Shown: positions 1 to 9,356, numbered from the stretch's first letter. The stretch is 64,000 nt of DNA from Hespellia sp. (GCA_028689735.1 JAQVCP010000005.1:1-64000), one strand, 5' to 3'. Notes: generated from the sequence alone by a model not told the origin. Translations and numbers: made by a program.

Positions 1-127
1 GGCCTCCAGACAGATGTCAATCCTGCTAAGCAGCGGCTGACTGATTTTTCCCAGATAATTTTCGATCTGAGACGCCGTACAAGTACACTTTTCATAATCC
101 GGATAATATCCGCAGGGACAGGGATTC
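1..127 (-). pseudogene. comM: ComM/YifB C-terminal portion, separated from its N-terminal part by the prophage
   Basis: Reverse strand reads ...[42 protein letters not shown], the continuation of the Mg-chelatase domain after FAAMN at the other junction. Confidence 0.9.
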
Positions 128-151
128 CAAAGTATATAGTAGTTGATACAA
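125..151. other. Left attachment junction (att core TTC plus phage arm GATACAA)
   Basis: comM reading frame ends at 125-127; GATACAA at 145-151 mirrors TTGTATC at the right end. Confidence 0.8.
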
Positions 152-358
152 AATAACGATGAACCCTCTTTTTGAACCCTCTTATTTATTATAGGAAGAA
201 AGTCATTTTTTCATCAAACAATTATCTGTATGTGATATGCCCTTTACATATGTTCATATCCTGACAACAACTTTTTTGTTATTATGCTTCAGACCGCAAA
301 TAAACGCATATTAGCTGCAGTCAAATTTTCAAATATTTATACAAAGGAGAAATTAGTA

Positions 359-1351
359 ATGAAAGGTGAAATTATTGACATTGTAAAATCAGAGATGTTG
401 AACTATCTCAACGCTCAACAAATGGACAGACTAGACAAAGTACTAGAACACGTTCTATGGGACGTGGAAGTATCAAAAGAAAGCAAGGCTCCTCTTTTAT
501 CAATTTATTCAAACAAGGAACTTTTGTCCATCTTCTTAGCATCTAAGCAACTGGAAGGATGCAGCCCCAAAACCATCAAGTATTACAGAGGAACAATTAG
601 TAAAATGTTCTCTTGCATCAACAAATCAGCTGTCGCTATTACAACGGAAGATATACGAAAATATCTATCTGACTATCAAAAAATCAATGATTGCAGCAAA
701 TCCAACTTAGATAACATCCGCCGTATTCTCTCCAGCTTCTTTATGTGGCTGGAAAATGAAAATTATATCCTTAAAAGCCCTGTTCGTCGGATACATAAAA
801 TTCGCACCACAAAACCCGTCAAAGAAACAATCGCAGATGAATCTATGGAGATTATGCGTGATAATGTTTCACACCCTAGGGATTTAGCTATTATTGATAT
901 GCTGGCATCTACAGGAATAAGAGTTGGAGAACTTTGTAAACTCAATCGAAATGATATTGATTTTGAAAATCAGGAATGCATAGTATTAGGAAAAGGCGAT
1001 AAAGAACGTGTTGTTTATTTCGATGCTCGTGCTAAGGTCCATCTGCGAAATTATCTCGACAGTAGAGATGATGATAATCCGGCACTTTTTGTTTCTTTGC
1101 TCAAACCGCACAAACGATTAGAAATTTCCGGGGTAGAATCTCGACTTCGTATATTAGGAAGGGAATTAAATATTAACAAGATACACCCTCATAAGTTCCG
1201 TAGAACTCTGGCCACGAAAGCTATTGATAAGGGTATGCCTGTTGAACAGCTTCAGACTTTACTCGGACATTCCCAGATCAACACAACAATGGAATATGCT
1301 ATTGTCAATCAGACGAACGTCAAAACCTCACATAAAAAATACATTGCATAA
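359..1351 (+). CDS. Tyrosine recombinase / phage-type integrase
   Basis: C-terminal R...HxxR...H...Y pattern (STGIRVGELCKL, HPHKFRRTLAT, LLGHSQINTTMEYA); RBS AAAGGAG before ATG at 359. Confidence 0.93.
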   Translation: MKGEIIDIVKSEMLNYLNAQQMDRLDKVLEHVLWDVEVSKESKAPLLSIYSNKELLSIFLASKQLEGCSPKTIKYYRGTISKMFSCINKSAVAITTEDIRKYLSDYQKINDCSKSNLDNIRRILSSFFMWLENENYILKSPVRRIHKIRTTKPVKETIADESMEIMRDNVSHPRDLAIIDMLASTGIRVGELCKLNRNDIDFENQECIVLGKGDKERVVYFDARAKVHLRNYLDSRDDDNPALFVSLLKPHKRLEISGVESRLRILGRELNINKIHPHKFRRTLATKAIDKGMPVEQLQTLLGHSQINTTMEYAIVNQTNVKTSHKKYIA

Positions 1352-1352
1352 A

Positions 1353-1380
1353 AAAGCAGGGGTACGCTATGTACCCCTAC
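1353..1380 (-). terminator. Intrinsic terminator of the GNAT/Lnu/ABC-F operon
   Basis: Minus strand GGGGTAC-atagc-GTACCCC followed by TGCTTTTTT. Confidence 0.75.
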
Positions 1381-1414
1381 GCTATTACCATCTCTTAGAT
1401 AAATTGGAATTTGT

Positions 1415-1843
1415 CTATCGGCTCCAAGCCATAACCAACTCTTTTTCGTTGGTATTATCATCCGTGTTTTCTGATTGAACTACAAATTGTTCTCTCTGAT
1501 AAAATTGAATTGCACGGATATTCTTATTATAAACGCTCAAATACATATTGGATTTAATGCCTTTTGCATAATTCAATAGTTGTTTCCCAATGCCTTTCGA
1601 CTGCATATCTTCTTTTACGAATAATCCCGCAATATAATTATCTGTCAATCCAATAAAGCCTTCTATTTCTTTTGTGCCATTGTTTTCATACACATATATT
1701 TCTGCTTGTGGAAGAATCTTTTTTACCATATCATAATTATCCATCCAATAGTGCTTTGATATGAAACTATGTGCTTTAATGTTTATATCAAGCCATATCT
1801 GCATAACAGCAGATAAATCATTTTCCTTGACTGCTCTTATCAT
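1415..1843 (-). CDS. GNAT family N-acetyltransferase
   Basis: MIRAVKENDLSAVMQIWLDIN..., GLFVKEDMQSKGIGKQLLNYAK (acetyl-CoA motif). Confidence 0.88.
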   Translation of the reverse strand: MIRAVKENDLSAVMQIWLDINIKAHSFISKHYWMDNYDMVKKILPQAEIYVYENNGTKEIEGFIGLTDNYIAGLFVKEDMQSKGIGKQLLNYAKGIKSNMYLSVYNKNIRAIQFYQREQFVVQSENTDDNTNEKELVMAWSR

Positions 1844-1873
1844 AATATAACCTCTACAAATTTGAATTTACAG

Positions 1874-2368
1874 TTATCTATACTCATTTGGAATTTCGAT
1901 ATGAAATGTCTCACACAATAGCTTCACATCATGTACATCATTTTCATCAAATTCATATCCCAAATGGAACATTACTTGACTATATGGTTCAATACAAGAA
2001 ACCTCTATCTCCTCAATTTTTCCTTTACCAGAAAAAGTTTCTACCGGAAAGTTATCCCCCTCATAAAGAATTTCACCTTCGCCCGTATATTCAAAACAAT
2101 GCAAATCAACAATCCTGTTTTTCGCATCTTTCCATACAGTATGGTTCAATGTTGTATATTCCATCTTAATCTCATAAAAGTCATTATCTTTCATTATCTC
2201 TATAAAGTTCTGATAATCTTTCTTTTCTACAAAAATATCAATATCGTTATGGACTCTTGACTGATGTCCAAGCAACGCATCTACCCCCCAGCCACCATCA
2301 AGAAAGACTTTAATCTCGGCATCTATCGCGAGTTGAAGAATCTGTTTTACATCTGTAATATTGACCAT
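1874..2368 (-). CDS. Lincosamide nucleotidyltransferase, Lnu(C)/Lnu(P)-like
   Basis: FLDGGWGVDALLGHQSRVHNDIDIFV nucleotidyltransferase motif; ~164 aa, ending DVKLLCETFHIEIPNEYR as in the Lnu(C) family. Confidence 0.85.
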   Translation of the reverse strand: MVNITDVKQILQLAIDAEIKVFLDGGWGVDALLGHQSRVHNDIDIFVEKKDYQNFIEIMKDNDFYEIKMEYTTLNHTVWKDAKNRIVDLHCFEYTGEGEILYEGDNFPVETFSGKGKIEEIEVSCIEPYSQVMFHLGYEFDENDVHDVKLLCETFHIEIPNEYR

Positions 2369-2383
2369 CTTATCCTCCATTCA

Positions 2384-3922
2384 TTACAAATTTCTTAATC
2401 CACTATAATCTAACTCGTATATTTTATCACATACCTCATCAATATACTTTCTATCGTGAGAAATACTGATAATAGCTCCCGGGAACTCTCTAAGCATTTT
2501 TCTGATTACAGGTCCCGATAAGGGCGAAAAGTTTCTTGTTGGTTCATCTAAAATAAGTACATTTGCTCCGCTCAAACTCATACTTAAAAGAAGCACCTTG
2601 GCCTTTTGCCCTCCGGACAGTTCCCTTATAGGATGTTCCATTTCATCCGCAGTATATTTAAGGGAACCAAGATATGTTCTAATTCTTGTTCTTTCTTCCT
2701 TGTCTCCGGATTTATCAAGAAAATCAACAGGAGTCATATCCAAATCAAGTATCTCTTCATAGTTTTGCGGCATATACTCTGCCTTAATATCATCTCGCTG
2801 CGAAAGTTCTTCCGCTATTTTTCTTAAAAGAGTCGTTTTTCCCACTCCATTAGCGCCAATAATACATATTTTCTCCGAGCCTCTTATTTTCAAGTTAATG
2901 TCTTCAGCCAAAACCCTTTCCTCATCCTTAGTCGTAAGTTTTGCAAGAGTATACTCTATAACTGTTTTTCCTGCCGGAATAGATGAATCTTTGTCTCCCA
3001 GTTTAAAGAAAATAGCCTCCTCCTGTTCCGGCATCTCCGTCATGTTTTCATCTTCCTTTTCAAATCTTCGTTCCATAGACTTAACTGCGTGCATTTTATC
3101 TTTTAAGTTTTTGGCTTCGGCTGGTGACTGTCTGGAACAGTTCCCTAATGCGTTCTGAACACTTTGCATGATTTTTCTGTATTTTTCATCACGAATCTTT
3201 TTTTCTTTTCGATCATTTAATGCTTGTCTTTCCTGGCTCTCAAATTTATGAAATCTTTCTTCTAAATATTTTCTGTAAGGAATTTTTGCGACTGTATATC
3301 TGGTCTTTGTTTTTCGCACAATCTGTTCAATATGAATTACCATATTCGCTGTATTTTCTATCAAAGTTTCATCATGAGAAATGAAAAGTACTATGTGCTC
3401 CCAGTCATTTATTATTTTTTCAAGGATTTCCAGCGTATTGATATCTATATCATTTGAAGGTTCATCCAACAAAAGCACAGTCACATCCTGAATAATAAGT
3501 CTCATTAGGTGTGCCTTAACTTTTTCTCCACCCGAAAGACTTCCCATTTTCTGGTCACTATAGAAAAATTCACTTGTCATTCCGAATTTTCCGGTAATTT
3601 CAGATAACTCTTTCGGTGTTCTATTCCAAAACATTTCTTCTGCAGAAAAGAACTCATAAATAGTTTTTTCTTTATCTTCTTCAGATATTTCCTGTGGAAG
3701 ATAACCGAGTATTTCTTTTCCGACCAACCTTTCTCCTTCAGCTTCTATATAATTATCAATAAGTAATGGATTGTAAATCCACTTCATCAATGTTGATTTT
3801 CCATTTCCTTCTTCACCAATGATTACCGCCTTATCACCTTTATTTAGTACAAGGTTAAATTCACTAAGTATGACTCTTAAATCCTTTTTATGTGTTAAAT
3901 TTAAATTTTTTATCTGTAACAT
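2384..3922 (-). CDS. ABC-F ATPase, likely antibiotic-resistance ribosomal protection type
   Basis: Two ATPase domains (GEEGNGKST, LSGGEKVKAHL, LLLDEPSND; GANGVGKTT, LSGGQKAKVLL, LILDEPT), no TM segments; RBS AAAGGAGG before ATG at 3922. Confidence 0.9.
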   Translation of the reverse strand: MLQIKNLNLTHKKDLRVILSEFNLVLNKGDKAVIIGEEGNGKSTLMKWIYNPLLIDNYIEAEGERLVGKEILGYLPQEISEEDKEKTIYEFFSAEEMFWNRTPKELSEITGKFGMTSEFFYSDQKMGSLSGGEKVKAHLMRLIIQDVTVLLLDEPSNDIDINTLEILEKIINDWEHIVLFISHDETLIENTANMVIHIEQIVRKTKTRYTVAKIPYRKYLEERFHKFESQERQALNDRKEKKIRDEKYRKIMQSVQNALGNCSRQSPAEAKNLKDKMHAVKSMERRFEKEDENMTEMPEQEEAIFFKLGDKDSSIPAGKTVIEYTLAKLTTKDEERVLAEDINLKIRGSEKICIIGANGVGKTTLLRKIAEELSQRDDIKAEYMPQNYEEILDLDMTPVDFLDKSGDKEERTRIRTYLGSLKYTADEMEHPIRELSGGQKAKVLLLSMSLSGANVLILDEPTRNFSPLSGPVIRKMLREFPGAIISISHDRKYIDEVCDKIYELDYSGLRNL

Positions 3923-3954
3923 ATTGGTTCCTCCTTTCGCCTGTGTGCAAAAGT

Positions 3955-4095
3955 AAAAAACGAGCCTTTTTTGCATACACAAAAAGACCCGCCAAATAAA
4001 CCTTTATATATTCTCACAAATGAAAACAAAGGAAAATCTCTTGCGATAATCTAATTCAAGCGTACACAAAAACAAGCCTGTGTACCACAGGGCTT
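3955..4095 (-). promoter_or_regulatory. Attenuator-like leader upstream of the ABC-F gene
   Basis: Hairpin AAGCCCTGTG-gta-CACAGGCTT + GTTTTTG (4095-4067) and hairpin GGGTCTTTTTGTG..CAAAAAAGGCTCG + TTTTTT (3993-3955) upstream of the RBS. Confidence 0.6.
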
Positions 4096-4343
4096 AAATC
4101 ATATATGTCTTGCTCAAACCAAATTATCTGTTATACATCTCCTCACCTTTCACTTCATGTGCCTTTCTTTTTTCTGTTAATCATACTAACACATTGTTAC
4201 GTAATTGTATATAGTTTTTATTATCCACCTCTGCAAGCCTATCTGCAGTATAAGAAATCATTGTCTAATATAATTCATTTATCTCACCGCCAAATTCAAG
4301 TTTTTCTAATTCTATTATATCATACGAAATTCAAATTTTCACC

Positions 4344-4973
4344 TTATATGCTCATAATTGGCTTTCTTTTCATACCATCAACGATTTGTTTGACTGCCAA
4401 CTCATAATCCGATTTTATTTTCTGAATCTCACTATATTCCAATGAAATACTATACTTTGCATCTTCTGGCAAATCAAAGTGTTCACTACTTTCAATCTTA
4501 CCATCCGGGAAACTAAGTGTACCTATCGTAAGGCTTTTAAGTTCAAAAGTACGCTCTTCGTATTCACAAGCCATCATATAAACTGTGCATCTAATAATCT
4601 TCTCTACTAATTCATCAGGAAAATATTGCAGAAAGGCAGCAATCAACAAATTCCCTTCAAAAACAATTCCATGACATTCTACATTACAGTCATTTAACTT
4701 TTTAGTCTTTGTCTGAAGGCGCAATTTGATTATAAATGGAAGATTAAATTCCTCCTTATACTTATCAATCATTTTACTAACCTTCTTACGGAAGGCTTCC
4801 TTTGCGTTCTTCTGTTTATCATGTGCCGTGGTACCAAGACCCATTATATGCTTAATAATCTCCTTATCATCACAGTTCTTTGGTGCCACTACTTCCAAGA
4901 GACCACTCTCATTCTGTGATGAACTCATTTCTTGGCAATCTTCTTTTATTACACTAAAAAATAAGCTATCCAT
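4344..4973 (-). CDS. Hypothetical protein
   Basis: 209 aa ORF; no family recognised. Confidence 0.6.
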   Translation of the reverse strand: MDSLFFSVIKEDCQEMSSSQNESGLLEVVAPKNCDDKEIIKHIMGLGTTAHDKQKNAKEAFRKKVSKMIDKYKEEFNLPFIIKLRLQTKTKKLNDCNVECHGIVFEGNLLIAAFLQYFPDELVEKIIRCTVYMMACEYEERTFELKSLTIGTLSFPDGKIESSEHFDLPEDAKYSISLEYSEIQKIKSDYELAVKQIVDGMKRKPIMSI

Positions 4974-5020
4974 AAAAACAACCCCATTCTTATCTAATCA
5001 ATTACATTATACCACATTCA

Positions 5021-5224
5021 TTATTTCCCGGATACAAGATATTCGTGATATGCCTGCTCAAATTCCTCGGCGCTAAGATTATCTAATGCCTCCTGACATT
5101 CAAAAAACACCTCGGCTTTTCTGTGTTTATTATAGCCGCAGTTTTGAAGTGCTACTGTAACAACACCCATCACGATTCGATTGAAACTTCCGGTATCAAA
5201 AATTGCATTAATATCTTTTCCCAT
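5021..5224 (-). CDS. Hypothetical small protein
   Basis: MGKDINAIFDTGSFNRIVMGVV... with upstream AAGGAGAA RBS. Confidence 0.55.
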   Translation of the reverse strand: MGKDINAIFDTGSFNRIVMGVVTVALQNCGYNKHRKAEVFFECQEALDNLSAEEFEQAYHEYLVSGK

Positions 5225-5234
5225 ACTTTTCTCC

Positions 5235-5501
5235 TTAAATAAAAATCCTATCATCTAAAATATTCATTACAAAGTTTTTCTCTTCAATCGACCATGATTC
5301 ATAGGTTTCTTCTATTATCTGACTTTCTTCCCATCTAATTTCATGAACCAACCCTTTATGCATATAATAATAGCTACCATATCTTTTTCCGAAGAGTGTG
5401 ATGTCATTCTCGGATTCCAGTTGTTTCAAATATTCATTTACGAAATCATCGTACTTTTCCTTTCCTATATTATCTGCAATTATCTTCATTTCCTTAGCCA
5501 T
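5235..5501 (-). CDS. Hypothetical small protein
   Basis: 88 aa ORF in operon with the preceding gene. Confidence 0.5.
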   Translation of the reverse strand: MAKEMKIIADNIGKEKYDDFVNEYLKQLESENDITLFGKRYGSYYYMHKGLVHEIRWEESQIIEETYESWSIEEKNFVMNILDDRIFI

Positions 5502-5569
5502 CTTAACACTCTCCCTTCTGTGCTAATAATTTTTCATCATTTTAACACCTAACAGTTGTTATGTAAACC

Positions 5570-5599
5570 AAAAACCGACTGGATCCACTCCAGCCGGCT
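5570..5599 (-). terminator. Intrinsic terminator after the serine recombinase operon
   Basis: Minus strand CCGGCTGGA-gtgga-TCCAGTCGG-TTTTTGG. Confidence 0.7.
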
Positions 5600-5611
5600 G
5601 CACAGTCTCTT

Positions 5612-7189
5612 CTACGCTGGTACTTCCGTTCCATCCTTAAAGGTTACTCTTACATCTCCTTTGGCATAAACTGTGATGAAATCTACCAATCCATTCCATA
5701 GGCCGCTGTCGAATTCCGTCAACACTTCGTCCTGTTCTGCCAAGCGTTCAATGTAGGCTTTGATTACACCACCCTTTAAAGTTCTCTCCTCAATCAGTTC
5801 TTTGAGATTGCCTTCTTCCTCTCTTAAGGTTTCATAGCGTTCAACCATACTATCGTATCGTGTTTTATACTCAGTTTGGTCTAATTCCTCATGGGCATTC
5901 TGGCTTACCAGTTCTTGTGTCATTTGAATTACAAGCGTGATTTCGTTCTGGACCTCGGCTAATTTCTGCTCAAGTTCTGTGGTATCACAGGCCGTCTGAA
6001 TGATGATATCCATGTTATCAACCAACTCGTCTTTTTCCTCCATCACTTGATTAAAAGCGGAGATAAATGCATCTTGAATCTGCTTTTCATAAAGGTGGGG
6101 TGTCTTGCAACGGTAGTCCTTTTTAAACTTGTTATTGCATTGGTACACGATTCTGCGGTACTTATCGTTGGAATGCCATACCTTTGCCCCGTAGATGCCG
6201 CCACAATTCCCACATCGAATTTTAGCGTAATATATGCCGCTGCCTTTATAATTCGTACCAAGGTTCTTTCTTCTGATGATTTCTGCCTTTACCAAATCGA
6301 ATGTTTCCGGCGAGATAATTGCTTCGTGATGACCTTCCACATAATACTGTGGAATTTCTCCCTGATTCTTCTTTTTCTTTTTTGTTAAAAAGTCCGTGGT
6401 GTACTCTTTCTGCAAAAGTGCATCCCCTTTATACTTTTCATTCGTAAGGATATTAAGAACCGTACTGCACCACCATTTATCCTTCCCCATCGGGGTCGGT
6501 ATTCCAAGTTCGGTCAGTTTCTTTGCTATTACAAAGTGTGAATCCCCTTCAAGGAACCATTTGTAAATCATTTTCACAACCTTTGCCTGCTCCTCGTTTA
6601 TAACAAATTCCCCATTAGGTCCTTTATCGTAGCCAAGGAAGTTTGAATAAGCCAAGCTGACTTTCCCATCTGCAAAGGCTTTTCTCTTACCCCAAGTGGT
6701 GTTCTCCGAAATGCTGCGTGACTCTTCCTGTGCCAAGGAACTCATAATCGTAATGAGCAGTTCCCCTTTGGCATCCAATGTCCAAATATTCTCTTTTTCA
6801 AAATATATCTCTACACCGATTTCTTTCAATTTACGCACCGTCACAAGAGAATCCACCGTATTTCTCGCAAATCGGCTGACCGACTTTGTGATGATGAGGT
6901 CTATCTTTCCATCAAGTGCATCCTGCACCATCTCGTTAAAACCGTCTCGCCTGTTCGTGTTTGTTGCTGATATACCTTCGTCCGTGTAAACCTTTACAAA
7001 TTCCCAATCTTCACGGCTTTTTATGTAGGTGGTGTAGTAATCCACCTGCGCCTCGTAGCTTGTTGCCTGTTCTTCTGTATCCGTTGAAACACGAGCATAT
7101 CCTGCAACTCTTCGTCTTCTGATTGATGCTATCGGCTGAAAATCAAAACGATTGATAGTTGCAGGAATCACCGTTACTTTCTTTGCCAT
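5612..7189 (-). CDS. Large serine recombinase (with zinc ribbon and coiled-coil C-terminal region)
   Basis: VAGYARVSTDTEEQATSYEAQ, KSVSRFARNTVD, recombinase domain, IRCGNCGGIYGAKVWH zinc ribbon, helical coiled-coil tail. Confidence 0.95.
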   Translation of the reverse strand: MAKKVTVIPATINRFDFQPIASIRRRRVAGYARVSTDTEEQATSYEAQVDYYTTYIKSREDWEFVKVYTDEGISATNTNRRDGFNEMVQDALDGKIDLIITKSVSRFARNTVDSLVTVRKLKEIGVEIYFEKENIWTLDAKGELLITIMSSLAQEESRSISENTTWGKRKAFADGKVSLAYSNFLGYDKGPNGEFVINEEQAKVVKMIYKWFLEGDSHFVIAKKLTELGIPTPMGKDKWWCSTVLNILTNEKYKGDALLQKEYTTDFLTKKKKKNQGEIPQYYVEGHHEAIISPETFDLVKAEIIRRKNLGTNYKGSGIYYAKIRCGNCGGIYGAKVWHSNDKYRRIVYQCNNKFKKDYRCKTPHLYEKQIQDAFISAFNQVMEEKDELVDNMDIIIQTACDTTELEQKLAEVQNEITLVIQMTQELVSQNAHEELDQTEYKTRYDSMVERYETLREEEGNLKELIEERTLKGGVIKAYIERLAEQDEVLTEFDSGLWNGLVDFITVYAKGDVRVTFKDGTEVPA

Positions 7190-8679
7190 ACGCTCTTTTT
7201 CCTTTCTTTGTCGTTGAATTCAAATCTGTCATCAAAAACCACCATGTCATCAATGGTGCCTGCAAATAGAGGTTCGTAATCCTTACTTTGCAAAATCTCC
7301 TGTGCTGCCAGTCTCACTTCATCATCCAAGACCCTTTTGGCAGAACAGCCCTTGCAGTTCCAAACCTTTACCTTTTCTTTCTGCCCGGCAGGTCCCATTT
7401 TCCAAGTATCGCTCTCCAACTTACTGCCACAACAACCGCAGGTCAGTTTTCCTGAAAAACCGCTGTAGCCTTTCTTGTAGGCTCGCATAACCTTTTTCAC
7501 ACTTCCGTTGTTTAATAGAAACTCAATCCTGTCCAAATGAATGGTTATCTGCTCCACCTTTCTGCTGACTTCATCATCGTTAAAGGTTTCTACTTCCAAA
7601 GCGGTCACGGCAGCATCCATAAGTTCTGTCTCATAGATTGGTCGAAGTTCACACACGCCTTTGCCCTTACGCTCTCTGGTGTTGCAGTTCCACTTCTTTC
7701 CGTACTTGGTGGTTCTTCTGCTTACGGAACACCCACAACAACCGCATTTGACCATTCTTGAAAAGGCTGTTTTCTTGTAGTCCTTATTGGGCATTGACTC
7801 TGCCCTCTCTTCTTTTATCTGTTGTGCCTTTATAAATTCCTCCACGGTCACCAAAGGTTCGAACATCTCTTCAACCGCATATTGTGGCAACTCACCCTTG
7901 TTGTACTTTCTTACATGGTTTTCATTGATGTAGTTTTTCTGTAAAATCATTGTTCCCGTGTAAGAAAAACTCGTTAGGATATTCTTAATTGTGGAATCAT
8001 CCATCGGAACTCCGCTTTGCCCCACCACTCCATCAGCCGCTAATCCTTTGGCTATGGAATATGCAGGCTCACCTGCCAAGTAACGTCTGTAGATGTCCTT
8101 TACCACTTTTCCTTGTTCAGAAATGATGCGGAACATCTCTCCATCCCACTTGTAGCCGTATGGAGCCTTATGACCGTTTGGAATTCCTTGTTGGAAACGC
8201 TTGCGAATTGCCCATTTGATATTCTCTGAAATACTGCGTGACTCTTCCTGTGCAAAGGAAGCAAGAAGTGTAAGAAGAAGCTCACCCTCATCTGACATGG
8301 AGTGGATTCGCTCTCTCTCAAAATAAACATCGATGCCTAATTCCTTAAGACGTCTTGTTACCTGCAAGGTATCAACGGTGTCTCTTGCAAATCGGCTGAT
8401 GGACTTTACAAGCACCAGATCTATAAGTCCGGCTTCGCAATCTTCCACCAGTCGGTTGAAGTCATCACGCTTTTTTCTGCTTGTACCTGTGATGGCTTCA
8501 TCTGCATAAACACCTGCATATTCCCATTCTGGATTGCTTTGAATATAGGAACTAAAGTAACTGACCTGTGCCGATAAAGAATGTAATAATTCATCGTCCG
8601 AAACACGGGCATAAGCAGCAACTCTTAATCTTCTTTTTACACTTGGCAATGTCGCATGAATCCTCGTAATTACTGGCAT
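7174..8679 (-). CDS. Large serine recombinase (two zinc-ribbon motifs, no obvious coiled coil)
   Basis: RVAAYARVSDDELLHSLSAQ, KSISRFARDTVD, VKCGCCGCSVSRR and LTCGCCGSKLESD; overlaps the next recombinase by 16 bp. Confidence 0.94.
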   Translation of the reverse strand: MPVITRIHATLPSVKRRLRVAAYARVSDDELLHSLSAQVSYFSSYIQSNPEWEYAGVYADEAITGTSRKKRDDFNRLVEDCEAGLIDLVLVKSISRFARDTVDTLQVTRRLKELGIDVYFERERIHSMSDEGELLLTLLASFAQEESRSISENIKWAIRKRFQQGIPNGHKAPYGYKWDGEMFRIISEQGKVVKDIYRRYLAGEPAYSIAKGLAADGVVGQSGVPMDDSTIKNILTSFSYTGTMILQKNYINENHVRKYNKGELPQYAVEEMFEPLVTVEEFIKAQQIKEERAESMPNKDYKKTAFSRMVKCGCCGCSVSRRTTKYGKKWNCNTRERKGKGVCELRPIYETELMDAAVTALEVETFNDDEVSRKVEQITIHLDRIEFLLNNGSVKKVMRAYKKGYSGFSGKLTCGCCGSKLESDTWKMGPAGQKEKVKVWNCKGCSAKRVLDDEVRLAAQEILQSKDYEPLFAGTIDDMVVFDDRFEFNDKERKKSVWQRK

Positions 8680-8702
8680 ATTGACCCTCCTTTCCATGTG
8701 AC

Positions 8703-8731
8703 ATATTCCCGTACTATTCGGTTTGTATCAA
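8703..8731 (-). promoter_or_regulatory. Promoter-like element TTGATA-N8-ATAGTACGG-GAATAT before the serine recombinase pair
   Basis: Exact 17 bp spacer; same arrangement at 28391, 30210 and 31224. Confidence 0.6.
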
Positions 8732-8899
8732 GTCAATGTCGAACAATAAACTACCCAAAATCGGGTGGTATTTATTGCGAAAAATTGTATCAATTTGCCC
8801 ATACTCTTCTTTGCTGATAATCCCTTGATTTAAGAGGTTTTTCACTCTGCTCATTGTGGTCTGATAAAGCCTTTCGTTTCTAAACTGCTCCTTAGTCAT
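8714..8899 (-). CDS. SHOCT-domain small protein
   Basis: MTKEQFRNERLYQTTMSRVKNLLNQGIISKEEYGQIDTIF... short C-terminal oligomerisation-type motif. Confidence 0.65.
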   Translation of the reverse strand: MTKEQFRNERLYQTTMSRVKNLLNQGIISKEEYGQIDTIFRNKYHPILGSLLFDIDLIQTE

Positions 8900-9308
8900 C
8901 AATGCCACCTCCAAATCTGTCTGCGATATAGCATTCGTGGCTGCAATACTTACGATTTGCATTGCCGTATGCCGTGAATGGCTTTTTACAATATGGACAC
9001 TCAAATTCGTACACCGCTTTACGATTAACCTTATCCAAGTGAGCGTTCCACCATTTGTTTCTGCATTTATCCGAACAGAACTTCTTTTTCTTTCTTCCGG
9101 GGTTCTGCTTTACGGCCACACCACAACACAGGCACACATCCTTATCAGCAACTCCCTGCTGTGCCAAATTTCCACCAAGTCCGTGTCTGCGACAATATGT
9201 TTTGACGGTGTTCTCCGACAACTCCATCTGTTCTGCGATTTTCTTATATCCCAATCCGGCTTCTCTTAAATTTCCAATCTGAATCTTCTGTGCGTCTGTC
9301 ATAGCCAC
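8892..9308 (-). CDS. HTH (sigma-70 r4-like) plus zinc-ribbon protein associated with the recombinase operon
   Basis: YKKIAEQMELSENTVKTYCRRHGL HTH; CLCCGVAVKQ..KFCSDKCRNKWW and CPYCKKPF..KYCSHECY zinc ribbons. Confidence 0.8.
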   Translation of the reverse strand: MAMTDAQKIQIGNLREAGLGYKKIAEQMELSENTVKTYCRRHGLGGNLAQQGVADKDVCLCCGVAVKQNPGRKKKKFCSDKCRNKWWNAHLDKVNRKAVYEFECPYCKKPFTAYGNANRKYCSHECYIADRFGGGIDD

Positions 9309-9356
9309 ACCTCCACAAGTTATTGAAGGAACGTGCCATCGTTACGAAGTTTTCCC

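Noticed and set aside
284-358. Upstream extension of the tyrosine recombinase (first 25 residues in the ORF track)
   Set aside because: AAAGGAG RBS is positioned for the ATG at 359, and the extra residues have no family-like sequence.
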